Positions 53,620 to 64,000 of a DNA stretch of 64,000 nt are shown here, piece by piece. Below the pieces are notes generated by a model, which saw only the letters and a list, made by a program, of their open reading frames with translations, had not been told where the DNA came from and did not search any database. The translations under genes were made by a program, and so were the position numbers. Positions within the stretch are counted from its first letter, which is position 1. The number at the start of each line of letters is the position of its first letter. This DNA is from Podospora bellae-mahoneyi (Eukaryota > Ascomycota > Sordariomycetes > Sordariales > Podosporaceae): assembly GCF_035222275.1 (NCBI RefSeq), contig NC_085886.1, positions 558,001-622,000 on the forward strand, given 5' to 3'.

Positions 53620-54646
53620 AAATGGGAATCTTTCAAGGAAGAACTCGTGGAACTCTACATCTCCCGAGATCTATGTTTGAAACAGCTCACGGGGATAATG
53701 GAGGAGCGACATTCTTTCCAGGCCACATATGCATTGTTTAAATCTCCCCGCGGTAAGGTTCAAGGGCAGGATCGCGCTGACTTTGTCCAGAACGCCACAA
53801 TACGAATATCAATTCAAGAAATGGGGACTTCGGAAGTACATGACCAAAAACGGTCTACATAACCCCATCGCGATTGGTGTTCGGCTCTCTATGGCGAGGA
53901 AGGAGAATGACGGGATTGCTGCAAAGCCACAACTAATTTTTCATGGGAGGGTGGTTAAAGACCGTACTCTGAGGCGAAAAGGAATCTTGACTCCTTTGAG
54001 AGAAAGCCATCCTGAGGTTTATAAGCAAGGTAAGTCGTGTCCAGTGCTCTAAACACTCCGCCACGCTGTCTGCTGACATTCTTCTTTGAATGTAGAACGT
54101 TCGAAAACATCTCCGGGAATGCAAGTTGGCCGGCAGTGAAGGAGCCTCTGGGCAACAATCAGGAGTTCGCATCTACCCATTGACAGCCTCGAGCTCAAGT
54201 TAGTCAAGCAAATTGGAGGTATGTCGCATCAAAGTATTGTTCTGAAGGAGTATCAGAAGCCTCTGACGTTGCTTTTTGCTTACCAAAGAGAAAACAATTC
54301 TACCTTCGGATCTTGCGGCTTTCGAACTTCACCGACATCCCCGGCTGTGAGCATGTGTGATATTCGCTGTACATACAGCAGTATATCCGAGAGCCTTTCA
54401 GCTCTGGAGTACGGCTGCATCTGCGGAAACCTCGAATTAGCGCACCTAATCATCGACCTGGGCCACCCAATTTGCGAAGCATCGAGCGGCTGGGAAAGGA
54501 GCCTTCTTGTACTGGCCAGTTTAGGATGGAACGAACGCAAATCACGGGCTAATCGCAGAAAGACACGACGCGTTTGGAATATGGATTGCGAGTCTTGGAC
54601 TTGTCATATAAGTCACAAAACCCAGAAGCTGATGGGCCGAAGGTAA
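53620..54646 (+). pseudogene. decayed Clr5-domain/ankyrin gene
   Basis: The frame starting KWESFKEELVELYISR at 53,620 is the first half of a Clr5 domain (WExxKxElxxLY, then LTGIMEERHSFQAT). The second half, YEYQFKKWGLRKYM, is in another frame after about 53,780, and the join has no phase-matched splice pair that I trust. A TAA lies directly before KWE and no in-frame ATG is in reach. A later GTAAGT donor (54,029) and TGTAG acceptor (54,093) are good. Downstream, SALEYGCICGNLELAHLIID near 54,400-54,460 looks like an ankyrin unit, the usual partner of Clr5. The locus looks like a once-normal host gene of the Clr5-ankyrin type, now broken; a badly spliced live gene is the alternative. Confidence 0.5.
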
Positions 54647-55318
54647 TGGACATATCGCGCTGAAGGAATATCTGGAAGGGAGGTGTATTGGTGTTTGATA
54701 AACGCTGGTGGTGATGTAACAGGCAACAGCGGAGCTGGAAAGCGCCAGGGCTGAGCAACTACTCAGGAACAGCACCCCAAGGCAAGGACGGTTGGCGAGC
54801 CTTAAAGCAGGGTGTTTGTGGCAAAAAGGTTCATTGGGAAGAAGGCACTGCTCAACCGCCAGCAACTTGACGACATCCACTGGTGGAGCCGCGGGCAATC
54901 TGCTCTCAATAGGTATGTAGTCCATCAAAACTAAGGCAGAGCAAACATCCCACGCCCATTTCAAATCTAATGTTGAAGCTAGCTGCTACCAAAACAAACA
55001 CACCTACTGGTGTCCGATCAACGGAGATACAAATGTAAAAGGCAACCTGTCCCAAGTTCCACTATTCCTCAGAGCCTTGTATTCCAATCACGTCTTCTCT
55101 CGTTGCTTCTCCTCCTCCTCCGCTCAATCATGCTGCCGATAAAGTAGTCCTGATACCTGTGCCTGCACAAGTACTGTGAGCAAGCGGCAGATTCTGAGCG
55201 TACATGGTTCGTCCTTGCGTTTATCTGATTGTGACTGCAATGCCCTATGACATCCTTTGGCCAATGATTTGCACAACCCTAAACAAGAGAGTTAGCTGTC
55301 TCCGGTAAAGTGAGTTCC
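54647..55318. other. intergenic region, 0.7 kb
   Basis: Possible tail of the decayed Clr5/ankyrin locus at the left. No gene supported. Confidence 0.4.
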
Positions 55319-56681
55319 CTATGACCCTAGAGGGAGAAAGCTCGAAGGCGAGATATGTACTCCATGCGTCACAGCAGGTGGGACAGAACGCTGAACCCTT
55401 CTCTGTCTGGCTGGAAAACGCTCTTCGCACCCTCGTAACAGAGTTCTGTAGCTACCACGCCTTCCCTCTCTAACGTTCCGCCTGGCTTTACAGTAATCTC
55501 TTTTAGTTTTGCCAGCGTGCCAGGCAACGCGACACGCACAAGGTCTCCACTGAGGCACAGGGCTTGTGGCTGTGACTCGGAGGGCTTCTGACGCGGTTAC
55601 TGGCACTGGAGCTGATGCCTGAGTGGCGACTGTCCATGAATCTTGCTCGTAATCAAAGCCGGTCGGCATCGGAGCTGGTGTCTGAGGGTTGACTGCCCAT
55701 CCGTAATTATTCTTGGCCGGATTCACTTGCACTGGAACTGGAGCTGGTGCCTCAGTGCTGACTGGCCTGTCATTTGCCCCGGAATCATAGCCCTCTGACA
55801 TTGGAGCCGGTGACTGAGTACAGACTCGCAAGTCATTTGCCTCGTAATCATAGCCGGCTGGCACCGGAGCTGGTGCCCCAACATGGTGTTGCCATGTAAT
55901 CTGCCCCGTAATTATAGCCGCCGGTGCCGGCTGCCATATCTGACTGTGGTGCAAATTGAGATTCTGCTTCGAAAGCGGTTTGAAATTGTTGATCTGGAAT
56001 CTTGCCCATTGATCCAGACGTCATATCTTTCAGCCATCTCGAAGGCGTGATTTTCGTGGGTCTCGAAGATGCACCGGCGCGGCTGTCTTGTCCTCTCTTG
56101 GGCAACGATCTGACCTTTGGCTCCGACACTTTCTCAGCTCCTCGACTTCTCTTTGACAATTGTGCAACACTGGGAGCCGTTCGTATGAGGGAGCCCCCTA
56201 GGGCCGTGTAGCCTGACATGAATCTTATCGAAGTCTTTTTAGAAGCAGCTTGGGCTTTGTTGCCTTCAGAGGAATCGGCTAAGGTTGTATAGTCTGATGT
56301 GATCCATGTCGGCGAAGTCGTGGCGATGTTAGGGTCAGTATAACCAGTAGTTGAAGCCGATTGAGCTTGAGATTTCTGATTGAGCGCTGCGTCTGCTAGC
56401 GCATGCAGGCCGTACGGTCCACTATACTGAAGGACCTCGTCTGCCGTTCTCATTACACCTCCCGCAGACAAATCCGCAGTGCCCTCTTCACCCAGCGGCC
56501 GTATAATTGGTAGCTGCAATCGGCCAGCAATAGTAGACATTAACATGATGCTTAAGTGGCCTCGCATAGACTCATGCTGGTGGCAGAGGTTGATGACTTA
56601 CACGACATCTCCCACACAGTTGCCCCCAAACCCGCGGCGCTTACTGGGATTGCACCTACACCGACCGTCACACTGGGGCAT
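55319..56681 (-). CDS. repeat-bearing protein with Cys-rich start, frame slipped
   Basis: On the minus strand an ATG at 56681 opens a Cys-rich exon (CDGRCRCNPSKRRGFGGNC) ending at a splice donor near 56,602. A GATTGCAG acceptor (56,514) leads to a 220-codon frame (56,513-55,848) rich in Thr/Ser/Ala. At its end the sequence enters an array of imperfect units (APxPxGYDYxANDxxVxT, about 63-66 bp each), but the frame slips by one base near 55.89 kb, and the rest of the array reads in another frame to 55,319. The exon join is uncertain: GTGTAA keeps frame, the better donor GTAAGT does not. No family recognised. Slippage in the tandem repeat probably broke it. Confidence 0.4.
55600..55930 (-). repeat. 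imperfect tandem repeat, about five units
   Basis: Units coding for the pattern [A/S]PAPxPxGYDYxANDxxVxTQ, with landmarks GGCTATGATT near 55,920, 55,853, 55,790, 55,710 and 55,660 on the minus strand. Unit length varies (about 52-80 bp). It lies inside the repeat-bearing frame above. Confidence 0.6.
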
Positions 56682-58263
56682 GTTGGTTTCTTTGCGATTG
56701 TCTAGCTCTCTGGAAGCGCCTTGTAAAGACTGTCTACCCCAGTTGGATTGCTTCGTTGAGAGAATGAGTTGGTTTACAAGTGAGTAAGCAAGGTGGGTAA
56801 ATATGTACTTATATAGAAAGTCGTTCTGCGACTAATTGACTTCCGGCGCCTCGCGCATGATGGGCATCTGATTCCGCCACCATGGTTGCTATCTCATCTC
56901 TTCATGTCTCCACATGATTTGATAATTTGCGCAGCTTGGGTGAACCAGAGCCACCCAATGCCGGGACACAGCCAAGTCTCATGTATTCACCGATTGTCAA
57001 CAATGTGTGACCTTTTGATCGCCCAGTGCTAGAATTCATGTCAGCATCATCAAGGGCTATGTTGGTGGCGACTGTTTCAGGAACGTTCTCGTGGTAGCAT
57101 CACGTTGAGAGAATATTTAGAAGAAACTAGATTATGAGTTTTGGTACCTGAGGAACAAGGCCTTTATCTCCACCGGCACTGGTCAAAGCTTTCCAGAATG
57201 ACCACCGTAGGCTTTCTTCCAAACAATCCAGTCCATATTCTTAAAACAGGGAGGTCCTGGTGCTTCGTTCTGGGCGTAGGTGGGCATGACAGTTCAGTGC
57301 ACTGAAGATCATTTAATTGCCCAACAAAGACAGCAGTTGTTCTCAGCAAACTAGACCAGAAAATAAATATACGGCCAGATTCATAGTATTCATCTATTGG
57401 AAATTTGACCCTATGTTTTCTGGAAGTATTCAGTGCCTTGCAGCTGGAACAGATGGATTATCATTTCTGTTCAGGGGTCATTGTTTACAAACTGATAAGA
57501 GAGAGTGGGTCTATTGAAAAGGCGCTCTTGAGCTCAAGAAATGAAAGTTTCCAAGCAGGAACCAAGAGATCCGTCGTCAACGATATGCAGGCACGGAAAT
57601 TTAAGGTTCTGATCTCCAGGCTGTCACGGCTGTCAGAATGGGTGTTCAATCGGCAAAGTCGATCAATTTCCCGTTCCCTGTCCTGCCCAACGCCGCCATC
57701 ACCCCTTTTTTTGCGACAACCTACTACACACGCTTTCTCTTGAAATCAACAGCAAAGATCCAACATTTACAGACTATTACTATACTAGCTCTAACTATAT
57801 CGAGACGATGGATCTATTGAGGCTGTCTGAGAAAAGCCCTGGAGCCAGAATTTTAAGTGTGCAGCTGGAGGAGAAAGCCAAGTGACTTTGCTAAATTGTA
57901 GACTTATGTGGTCAGCACACCATCCCTGAAACGGTCACAGACTTGAAAACTCTAAGCCAGTTTCAGCCAGGAAGGATTTATTCTTTGCGACTGCCAGCAT
58001 GCATCAAGGAACGGAGGTTATAAAGTCCCAGCAGATATCAGCCACATGCCTCAAAGCGCAGCCATCAGCCAATATTCGTTTCTCGTCAGTTCAGATATTC
58101 TCACTTCTTTTCTCGCCCGGTTCTATTCTCTCCTCCACAGTCTGATAATCTTACCCTGCCTAGGAACCTAGATACTGGTCCTTATGTATCAGCACCTCAG
58201 GACCTGAGACCCATGATAAAAGACTGACAGACATTTCAATCCGGTGCTAACGAGAGAGTGGTG
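56682..58263. other. intergenic region, 1.6 kb
   Basis: No supported gene. Open frames between 57.3 and 57.8 kb lack domain signals. The right end is the promoter of the membrane-protein gene. Confidence 0.45.
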
Positions 58264-59519
58264 ATGACTCTCAATCTCACCAGGAACTTCTTGCTTCTAG
58301 CAAGTATTGCCACGAAGATTGGTGCCTCGCCACAAAGGCATTCGGGTTGGGCCTCACCGGAGCCCACCGGCACAAAAACACAAGATGGACTAGAGCATCT
58401 TCGGATATCGCATAAGCCTACGGATGCCCCGATCCTGGCGACATCACGAGAGTTGCGTCGTGGGGATGATGATGCTGGCGTCTGCGGTTACTTCGACAAC
58501 CCCGCTATTCGTACGTGATGCTTAATACTTCCCTATCATATATGAGTCTAACAGCACTTTATTTCAGCGGCTTATCACTGCTCTCCACACGAAACATGCA
58601 CCAACATCGGCAACTATCGCGCGTGTTGCCCCAAGGGAGATTGGTGCGCAGATTTGGATTCTCACCACACAGCATGCGTGGATTACACCCATGCCGCGTG
58701 CCTCTATCCAACGCCAGGCACGTTATGTTGGTAAGAGCCCTTCAAGTTCTCGTAGCAAGTCGGTACGATACTAACTATTGGACCTTCAGTAATGGCGAAG
58801 ACGGTTATGGCTATTGCCGGCAATACCACTGGTCAACCTCTGCAACACCGAATCGAACCTTCACGGTCTTTGCCTGCATGGCAGGGAAACACACCGATGT
58901 TGGCACGCTCTTACCCACCCCGCCCTCGGGCTCCAGTCTCCCCACCGAATCATCGAACGATCCCAGCTACGAGGACTTGCTACGTTTCGGAGGCTCTACA
59001 TTCTCATCAACCTCAGACACGCCATCAAGCAAAAGCGAAACACCAGTGGGGGCCATTGTAGGAGGGGCTATTGGGGGTCTGGCCGTCATAGGAGCAGTCA
59101 TTGTCGCCATCTTCTTCATGTTCTTCCGCAGCAAGAAGCAGGTGATTGAGGCGAAATCAGGGCCAGGATCGTCGACATCGTTGTCGGATGATGAGCAGTC
59201 CGTTGACCTGCTGCCTCAACAGTCGCCGATTGCTAGGACATGGAGGCCTTCTTCTATATCCTATGCACCCCCACTCTTGGGTCCGGGGTTCACACTGCCG
59301 AATCCCAAAGCAACAAGCACGATTGTGTCACCCGAGAGCGAAGACGACTCGCTAGAACAACAACAACAACAACAACAACATCAACCGTTAATGTCGATGC
59401 GGGGACCAATGAGCCCTGTCAATGCTGTTCCGGTCGAGATCGGAAAGGCCAAGGAGTCTCCTATTGAACTGGCTGAAACGTGCGGACACTATGAGCTTGC
59501 GTCACATCCTGTCAAGTAA
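58264..59519 (+). CDS. single-pass Cys-rich surface protein
   Basis: Three exons, 58264-58510, 58568-58730 and 58790-59519, with introns of 57 and 59 nt; 379 aa. Residues 1-22 are a signal peptide (LTRNFLLLASIATKIGAS). The outer part carries a Cys-rich domain (VCGYFDNPAIPAYHC; TCTNIGNYRACCPKGDWC; LYPTPGTLCC; YGYCRQYHW) with at least a dozen cysteines, then a Ser/Thr-rich stalk. One membrane helix follows (AIVGGAIGGLAVIGAVIVAI) and then a cytosolic tail with a Gln run coded by CAA repeats. The layout is like fungal wall-sensor or Mid2-like proteins, but the Cys pattern is not one I can name. Confidence 0.82.
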
Positions 59520-59846
59520 AATCGAATTAGTATGGCATATGGGTTTATAGCGAGTCCGGATATAGGGTACAAGTAATACAGTGTATTTTCTGATAGAGAA
59601 GATAAGCGAACTGGAAGAAACCCAAACCTACACAAAGCCTTCTTATACCACAAGAGCTTATCCGTGGGTCAAGGGCTGGAGACCCATGTAAGTTGAAAGG
59701 GACTTTACTGGTCAGCGGCAAGGTTTCGTTTGCAGAAAACGCTTTTGTTGACTCTGATGAACAGCACGCTAGTATTTTTAGGTATACTCATTTTCATTTT
59801 CAGGGCATACGCTTTGTATATAGGTACCTATGGGTTACTGCAACAT
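59520..59846. other. short intergenic region, convergent 3' ends
   Basis: Between convergent genes. A TAGGTACCTA motif lies near 59,821. No gene. Confidence 0.4.
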
Positions 59847-60614
59847 CTACTCTTTGAGGTAGACTCCTCGGCCACCTTCCGACTCATCAAAGCCACACAT
59901 TCTCAAAATAATCATCGCAGTATCTCCGTCAACGTCTACATTCCCAACGTATCCCAACCACCCCTCTCCAACCTTAGCCATCGCAGCCGCACTATCACCC
60001 GTTGAATCAGAATACCAGCTCTCACCGGGTTTCATTCCCTCCGCCCGCAACTTAACAGCATTCCAATCAACTACATCAGGCAATGCATCTTTCCCCTGTC
60101 CCGGAGCCTCAGCCCTTCCATATTCACCCCGTGAACAACCAGCAAACTTCCAATCCAACCCCTCGATCTCAGAGAACATGGTGTCAAAGTCTCTCGGGAT
60201 AACACCACACGGAAATCCGCAGCAAATAATCACCCTGCCCCCCTTTCGGATGTAATTCTTGAGGAGCAGATGCCATATGGGAGAGTGGCGAGGGAAGGTG
60301 ATGCCGTGGTCAGCAATCAATACAGCACGGAAGCTGCTCGCGACCTCTCGGTGGGAGAACATCCCCAGGGCATCTTCGGGGTCTTCAGCCTTCAAGATTC
60401 TGCCCGACTCTGCCGTCAAAGCATGTAAGAGGTTCTCGTATTCGGTGTCGAACCAAGAGGGCGACTGTAGGGAGAGAAGAAGGACGTGCCTCGGGATACG
60501 TAAGGGTCTGGGAACTGTCCTGTCGTCGTGGACTATGGTGGTTGAATTACCGTTGACGGTGGTTCGTTCGCACGTGTGCGACTGGTGGTCGCTGTGGTGG
60601 TTTGTGGTAGCCAT
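59847..60614 (-). CDS. conserved fungal protein, possible amidotransferase-like fold
   Basis: Single exon, 255 aa. N-terminal 45 residues are polar. Then PRHVLLLSLQSPSWFD, FRAVLIADHGITFP and KGGRVIICCGFPCGV form strand-turn patterns like the flavodoxin-like core of class I glutamine-amidotransferase or ThuA-like proteins, with GRVIICCGF in the place of the nucleophile elbow; the match is by pattern only. The end (GWLGYVGNVDVDGDTAMIIL) fits the last strand and helix of such folds. No signal peptide. Function unknown. Confidence 0.7.
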   Translation of the reverse strand: MATTNHHSDHQSHTCERTTVNGNSTTIVHDDRTVPRPLRIPRHVLLLSLQSPSWFDTEYENLLHALTAESGRILKAEDPEDALGMFSHREVASSFRAVLIADHGITFPRHSPIWHLLLKNYIRKGGRVIICCGFPCGVIPRDFDTMFSEIEGLDWKFAGCSRGEYGRAEAPGQGKDALPDVVDWNAVKLRAEGMKPGESWYSDSTGDSAAAMAKVGEGWLGYVGNVDVDGDTAMIILRMCGFDESEGGRGVYLKE

Positions 60615-61446
60615 CTAAGGCGACAAGGGGGTGAGTAAACAAATATACAAACTCTGCAAAGTCGAGTGATATCCCTTGACAACTCTCCAAGCTTTGAGAG
60701 TTTGAGGAAGATGGGTCTCAAGAGGAGGTTTCTGAATGTAAAAGTCGAGAAGCAGTCGGAAGAAAAAGCAGTAGGGAGTGACTGTTGTTTTTACAATTCA
60801 GTTCACGTGGTCAAAGACAGCATCACTAGAAGAGCAACAAGCAGGTGGGTTGCCACCTTATCGCCTTATCGGACATGACAGTACGATAACAAACCCCTGA
60901 ACAGTGCTCACAAATGTTAACTAGCAGAGTTTTGCCATGTTGCCCCGTCTTTGTCTTATTTCAGGATATTCCTGTAAAGACCCATCTGTTCCTTTTGATG
61001 TATGCTGTATCTTCTTACCTGTCGCAATTCGAGCCTTGATCATGGTTGAAGGATGAGGGTGTAAAATAGAGAACTTGGCATACCTAAGATGGATCATCAT
61101 TGTGTTTGAGTCAATTCAAGCAAGGTAGTCATTCACGGATTTCATCATTCCTTAGGTCTTCACAGATGTTTAATGAGTAAAGTGCGCACTAACTAAGGTA
61201 TATTCCTCCTGTCATGAATGTTGTCAAAACTTTTGCATAAGGGTCAGTAAAATTTGATGAAAACAAAGCTATGTTCTTTGCCAACTCATAGCTACCTTTA
61301 GTTAGTCGTTACCAACCTAATATTCAACTTCCACATTATAACCTCAAAAACTAACCAATCAATCCATGCTTGCTTTGAAATCACTTTCGTCACCCTTCCA
61401 TGTTTCTCGAAGACCTCGAACTGCAACATCATCACTTCTTCCCAGC
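60615..61446. other. intergenic region, 0.8 kb
   Basis: Promoter of the small conserved gene at the left; AT-rich at the right. No gene supported. Confidence 0.45.
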
Positions 61447-62821
61447 CTATCGATGTGCCTGTTGATTTGCCACCCCCCTGCGGGCCAACTTCCCAGTATC
61501 AAAAGAGATAGCAAGAATCCAGAAGATGGTCGCGAGGGGCATAATTTGTCCAATACTCCGGATTTCCTTCTCAGGGCTGCCACCACCATTGGCAACCTCC
61601 ATCCAGCCTGACATGTCAACCCAGTCCCGCAGAATTGTGAGGTGGGCATACGACAGGAAGCACGGGATGCTGCACAACACAACAAACGCTGTTGTCAGGA
61701 AGACATTCTGGTGATAATTCGGCCTATTTCTCGTCAAGAACTTCTCCAGATGGGCACCAACGTATCCCACTGCTAGCATATAGCAAAAGACAAAGGCTGG
61801 GGTGACCTTAGGCCCGGGCCCGCCAATCGCGTCTCTCTGCTCAGGGGCCAGGCTGATAAACGGGTCCAGGTCAGGATCGAGAAAACATGCCATGGGAAGG
61901 AGAAGCGAGCTGTCAGAACGGCCCGGGGTTGGGGTGAACATCAGTTCGGGGGACGTGTTCCTTTCCATTTGGTAGTACAGGTACCGACAAAGAAATGTAT
62001 ATATGATGATGGAGGCGGCCGTTCGCAGGCATCCGATCCATTTGGACCTCCAAAAGTCGTCAAGTACATAGACTGAAAGTGTGACGCAAGACAGTGACAA
62101 GATGAGTGTATCGACGGCGAAGTTGTAGTGGTAGGCTGAAAGGGTGCATTTGGACTCCAGACCAAAGTTGAGGGCATAGGAGAAGGCGAGGACAAGTTGA
62201 GCATCGATCGTCACCCTGAAGAGCTCTTTCATCCAGGACTTGAGCCAGGAGTAGACCCCTTTGGCTGTGTTCTTTCCTTTCTGTGTCATGCTGGAGGGGT
62301 GACCCTTGCTGTTGCTTTTGTTCGTTGTGGGAAGACTATGAAGATATTGTTAGTATCTGTGGATTACAAGAGGCATTCGGTTGAGACCTACATCTTTGAT
62401 TTCTTTCCCCGGAGGCGATATGACCACTCCCGCACTACAAACAGAATAGCCACGATGTTGACGAAAAGTGCCGAAGCGAGAGATATCCACACCTAGAATA
62501 CCATGGTTAGAAGATACCATTCGAATGAAACTTGGTACTTGGTACGTAGCCCCGCTGAGCGGGCGTGGTTCAGGGTAGAAATCAACTTACTCCGTATCCA
62601 GCAATGTCTGGGTTAGCTTCAAAGTGGCCACGAGTAATATTGCCAAATGAATTGACAGTGTTGTTGGAGAAAAAGTTGACAACGCAGCTGGTGCTGAGGT
62701 CAACACCGAGAAGACAACAGTCATGCTGAAGATTGGTCTCATAATTGGAGGACAGGAAATAGGGCACCCATTGCAAGAAGTTGTGCTGAACACCGTCTTG
62801 TGCACAGGTTGGTGATGCCAT
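61447..62821 (-). CDS. seven-helix membrane protein, unknown
   Basis: Three exons on the minus strand, 62591-62821, 62392-62492 and 61447-62335, with introns of 98 nt (GTAAGT...TTCTAG) and 56 nt (GTAGGT...CTAAC...CATAG); 406 aa. An N-terminal outer part has several Cys and N-glycosylation sites (NNTVN, NITRG). Seven hydrophobic stretches follow: WISLASALFVNIVAILFVV, LVLAFSYALNFGL, FAVDTLILSLSCVTLSVYVL, AASIIIYTFLCRYLYY, FVFCYMLAVGYVGAHL, VFLTTAFVVLCSIPCFLSY and MPLATIFWILAISF. A basic loop follows the first. The 7-helix count would fit a receptor, but no known GPCR signature is visible, and other fungal membrane families have the same number. Function unknown. Confidence 0.78.
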
Positions 62822-64000
62822 AATGTTGAGATATGCTCGAGAGACAACTGAGAAGCTTGTGGTCCTTGGGAAAAACAACACGAACAATAGAGAACTCCAT
62901 GGTTATTTAAATTAAGAGACTTACCTACTTCAAGTTCTCTCCGGTCAATTCGCCCGAGAAGGCTCCCTCGCCCTCCCATTGCAAAACCCAAATTTAAACC
63001 AAGGGTTGCACTGTGCCGCATAAAGTTCAACAAGGCGATGCTGAGCATGGGTGCTTCCTCTGTGATGGTGTAGTGGTGTTGAAGCCCAGCCTTGTGGTGA
63101 TTAGAACCTATTAAAATAGGTTTCTACAGTTGGCGTGGGTGGCCGTTGAAGAAGACTACAGGTGGTCCTATATGCAGGCCCCACTCAGCTCCTGTATGTC
63201 TTGACCGCGCCGCTTCAAGGCCGTTTAGTAGACTGGCGTAAGTTACAGATTTGTGGAAATGATCGATTCCAGAATGTAAACTACTGGTTTGATACAAATA
63301 GAAAGGCTGCTCTGTTGCATAGGAAGGGAACGGCCCGCGGGTTTTCGATACTGAGGCTGAATACGAACTTGACTTGAATGGTCAGGACTTGAGAAGGGAT
63401 CCAAACACACCTACAACCATAGAAGGCATCAACCAAGTGGCCCCCAACGGCACACATATCTGCAGTAAGCAGTATGTCGATCAGGAGGTCGTATGGGCGC
63501 AAGGCTGTGGGTGAAGTGGCAAGTATCGCACACCACTACGATGAATTCTACATAAGGGTGCTGCAATGAGAAAGTTTGTCAGTCTTCAAGGCGTAAAACT
63601 CCAATTTCCACCACGGCTTGTGTGGTCTGGCCGTTAGCTTGCTCTCGACCAATTTCCAAGAGAAAGCTCTAACAGAGCTGACAAAAGACTTCTGACAAAT
63701 GAGATATTGTGACATGGATAAGCTGGAAGAGGTTCGTGACAGCGTCGTTGTGTTTGGTAAACGGGGCCAGGGTTGGGGTTGCAAGGTGCAGAAGCCAAGG
63801 CATCGAAAGCAAGGGTGGCCTGTCAGAATTTGTCACGTGCATGTCACTTGGCAGTCAAGCACAGGCCAATGGGCCCATTGCATCACTAATAAATCCCCCA
63901 CCACGGTTGATTGGCTAGCCGACGCCCGATTTTTGGGTTCCATTTGCTTTCCAACGAAGGCAGAAAGATCAACGGCAGCTATCTTAGTGATCATAAAAGT
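62822..64000. other. window end, no gene supported
   Basis: Promoter of the seven-helix protein gene and beyond. Open frames on both strands are short and lack domains. A CCAAT box near 63,865 could belong to a gene outside the window. Confidence 0.4.

Noticed and set aside
63162-63918. Short frames at the window end
   Set aside because: No domain, no splice-supported extension, too short to support.

Overview
The window is nuclear DNA of a filamentous ascomycete, most likely a plant-biomass-degrading Sordariomycete. Genes are split by short GT-AG introns (about 50-80 nt) with CTAAC/CTGAC-type branch sites. The tRNA genes are eukaryotic, one with an intron after position 37. Protein families are typical of Pezizomycotina: AA9 monooxygenase with CBM1, Zn2Cys6 regulator, hybrid histidine kinase, DUF6594, Clr5, and fungal CorA-like proteins. 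No CRISPR array, operon or intact transposon was seen.

Layout. 0-15 kb: a secreted GH3 beta-glucosidase, a Zn2Cys6 regulator, a CYTH-like protein, an AA9-CBM1 lytic polysaccharide monooxygenase, a small conserved protein and tRNA-Pro(CGG). 15-18.7 kb is gene-poor. 18.7-33 kb is an accessory-looking stretch holding four small, intron-split paralogous proteins, a CorA-like membrane protein, an atypical Ser/Thr kinase, an unknown protein with a broken C-terminal frame, and a DUF6594 membrane protein.

33.2-36.3 kb is the most notable part: a complete fungal viperin (radical SAM), a divergently transcribed UMP/CMP-type nucleotide kinase, and a CYTH thiamine-triphosphatase-like protein. Two copies of the element GTAGGCCTCAC lie in the viperin/kinase promoter, and a 13-nt form (ACTGTAGGCCTCA) recurs upstream of the third gene. 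By analogy with vertebrate RSAD2-CMPK2 this suggests a nucleotide-based antiviral module (ddhCTP synthesis, CTP supply, and a triphosphate-tunnel enzyme of unknown job).

36.5-42.6 kb: an MDR reductase, a possible His-rich small protein, an MFS transporter and a Tri3-like acyltransferase; the last two are divergent and may form a small metabolite or detoxification group. 42.7-52.5 kb: tRNA-Ser(GCT), an ankyrin protein, a GAF-type hybrid histidine kinase and a long protein ending in a riboflavin-kinase-like domain that seems to lack its catalytic glutamate. 52.5-64 kb: a decayed Clr5/ankyrin locus, a repeat-bearing protein with a frame slip, a single-pass Cys-rich membrane protein, a small conserved protein and a seven-helix membrane protein.

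Exon models come from splice consensus and frame continuity. Most give whole-codon totals; uncertain ones are marked.
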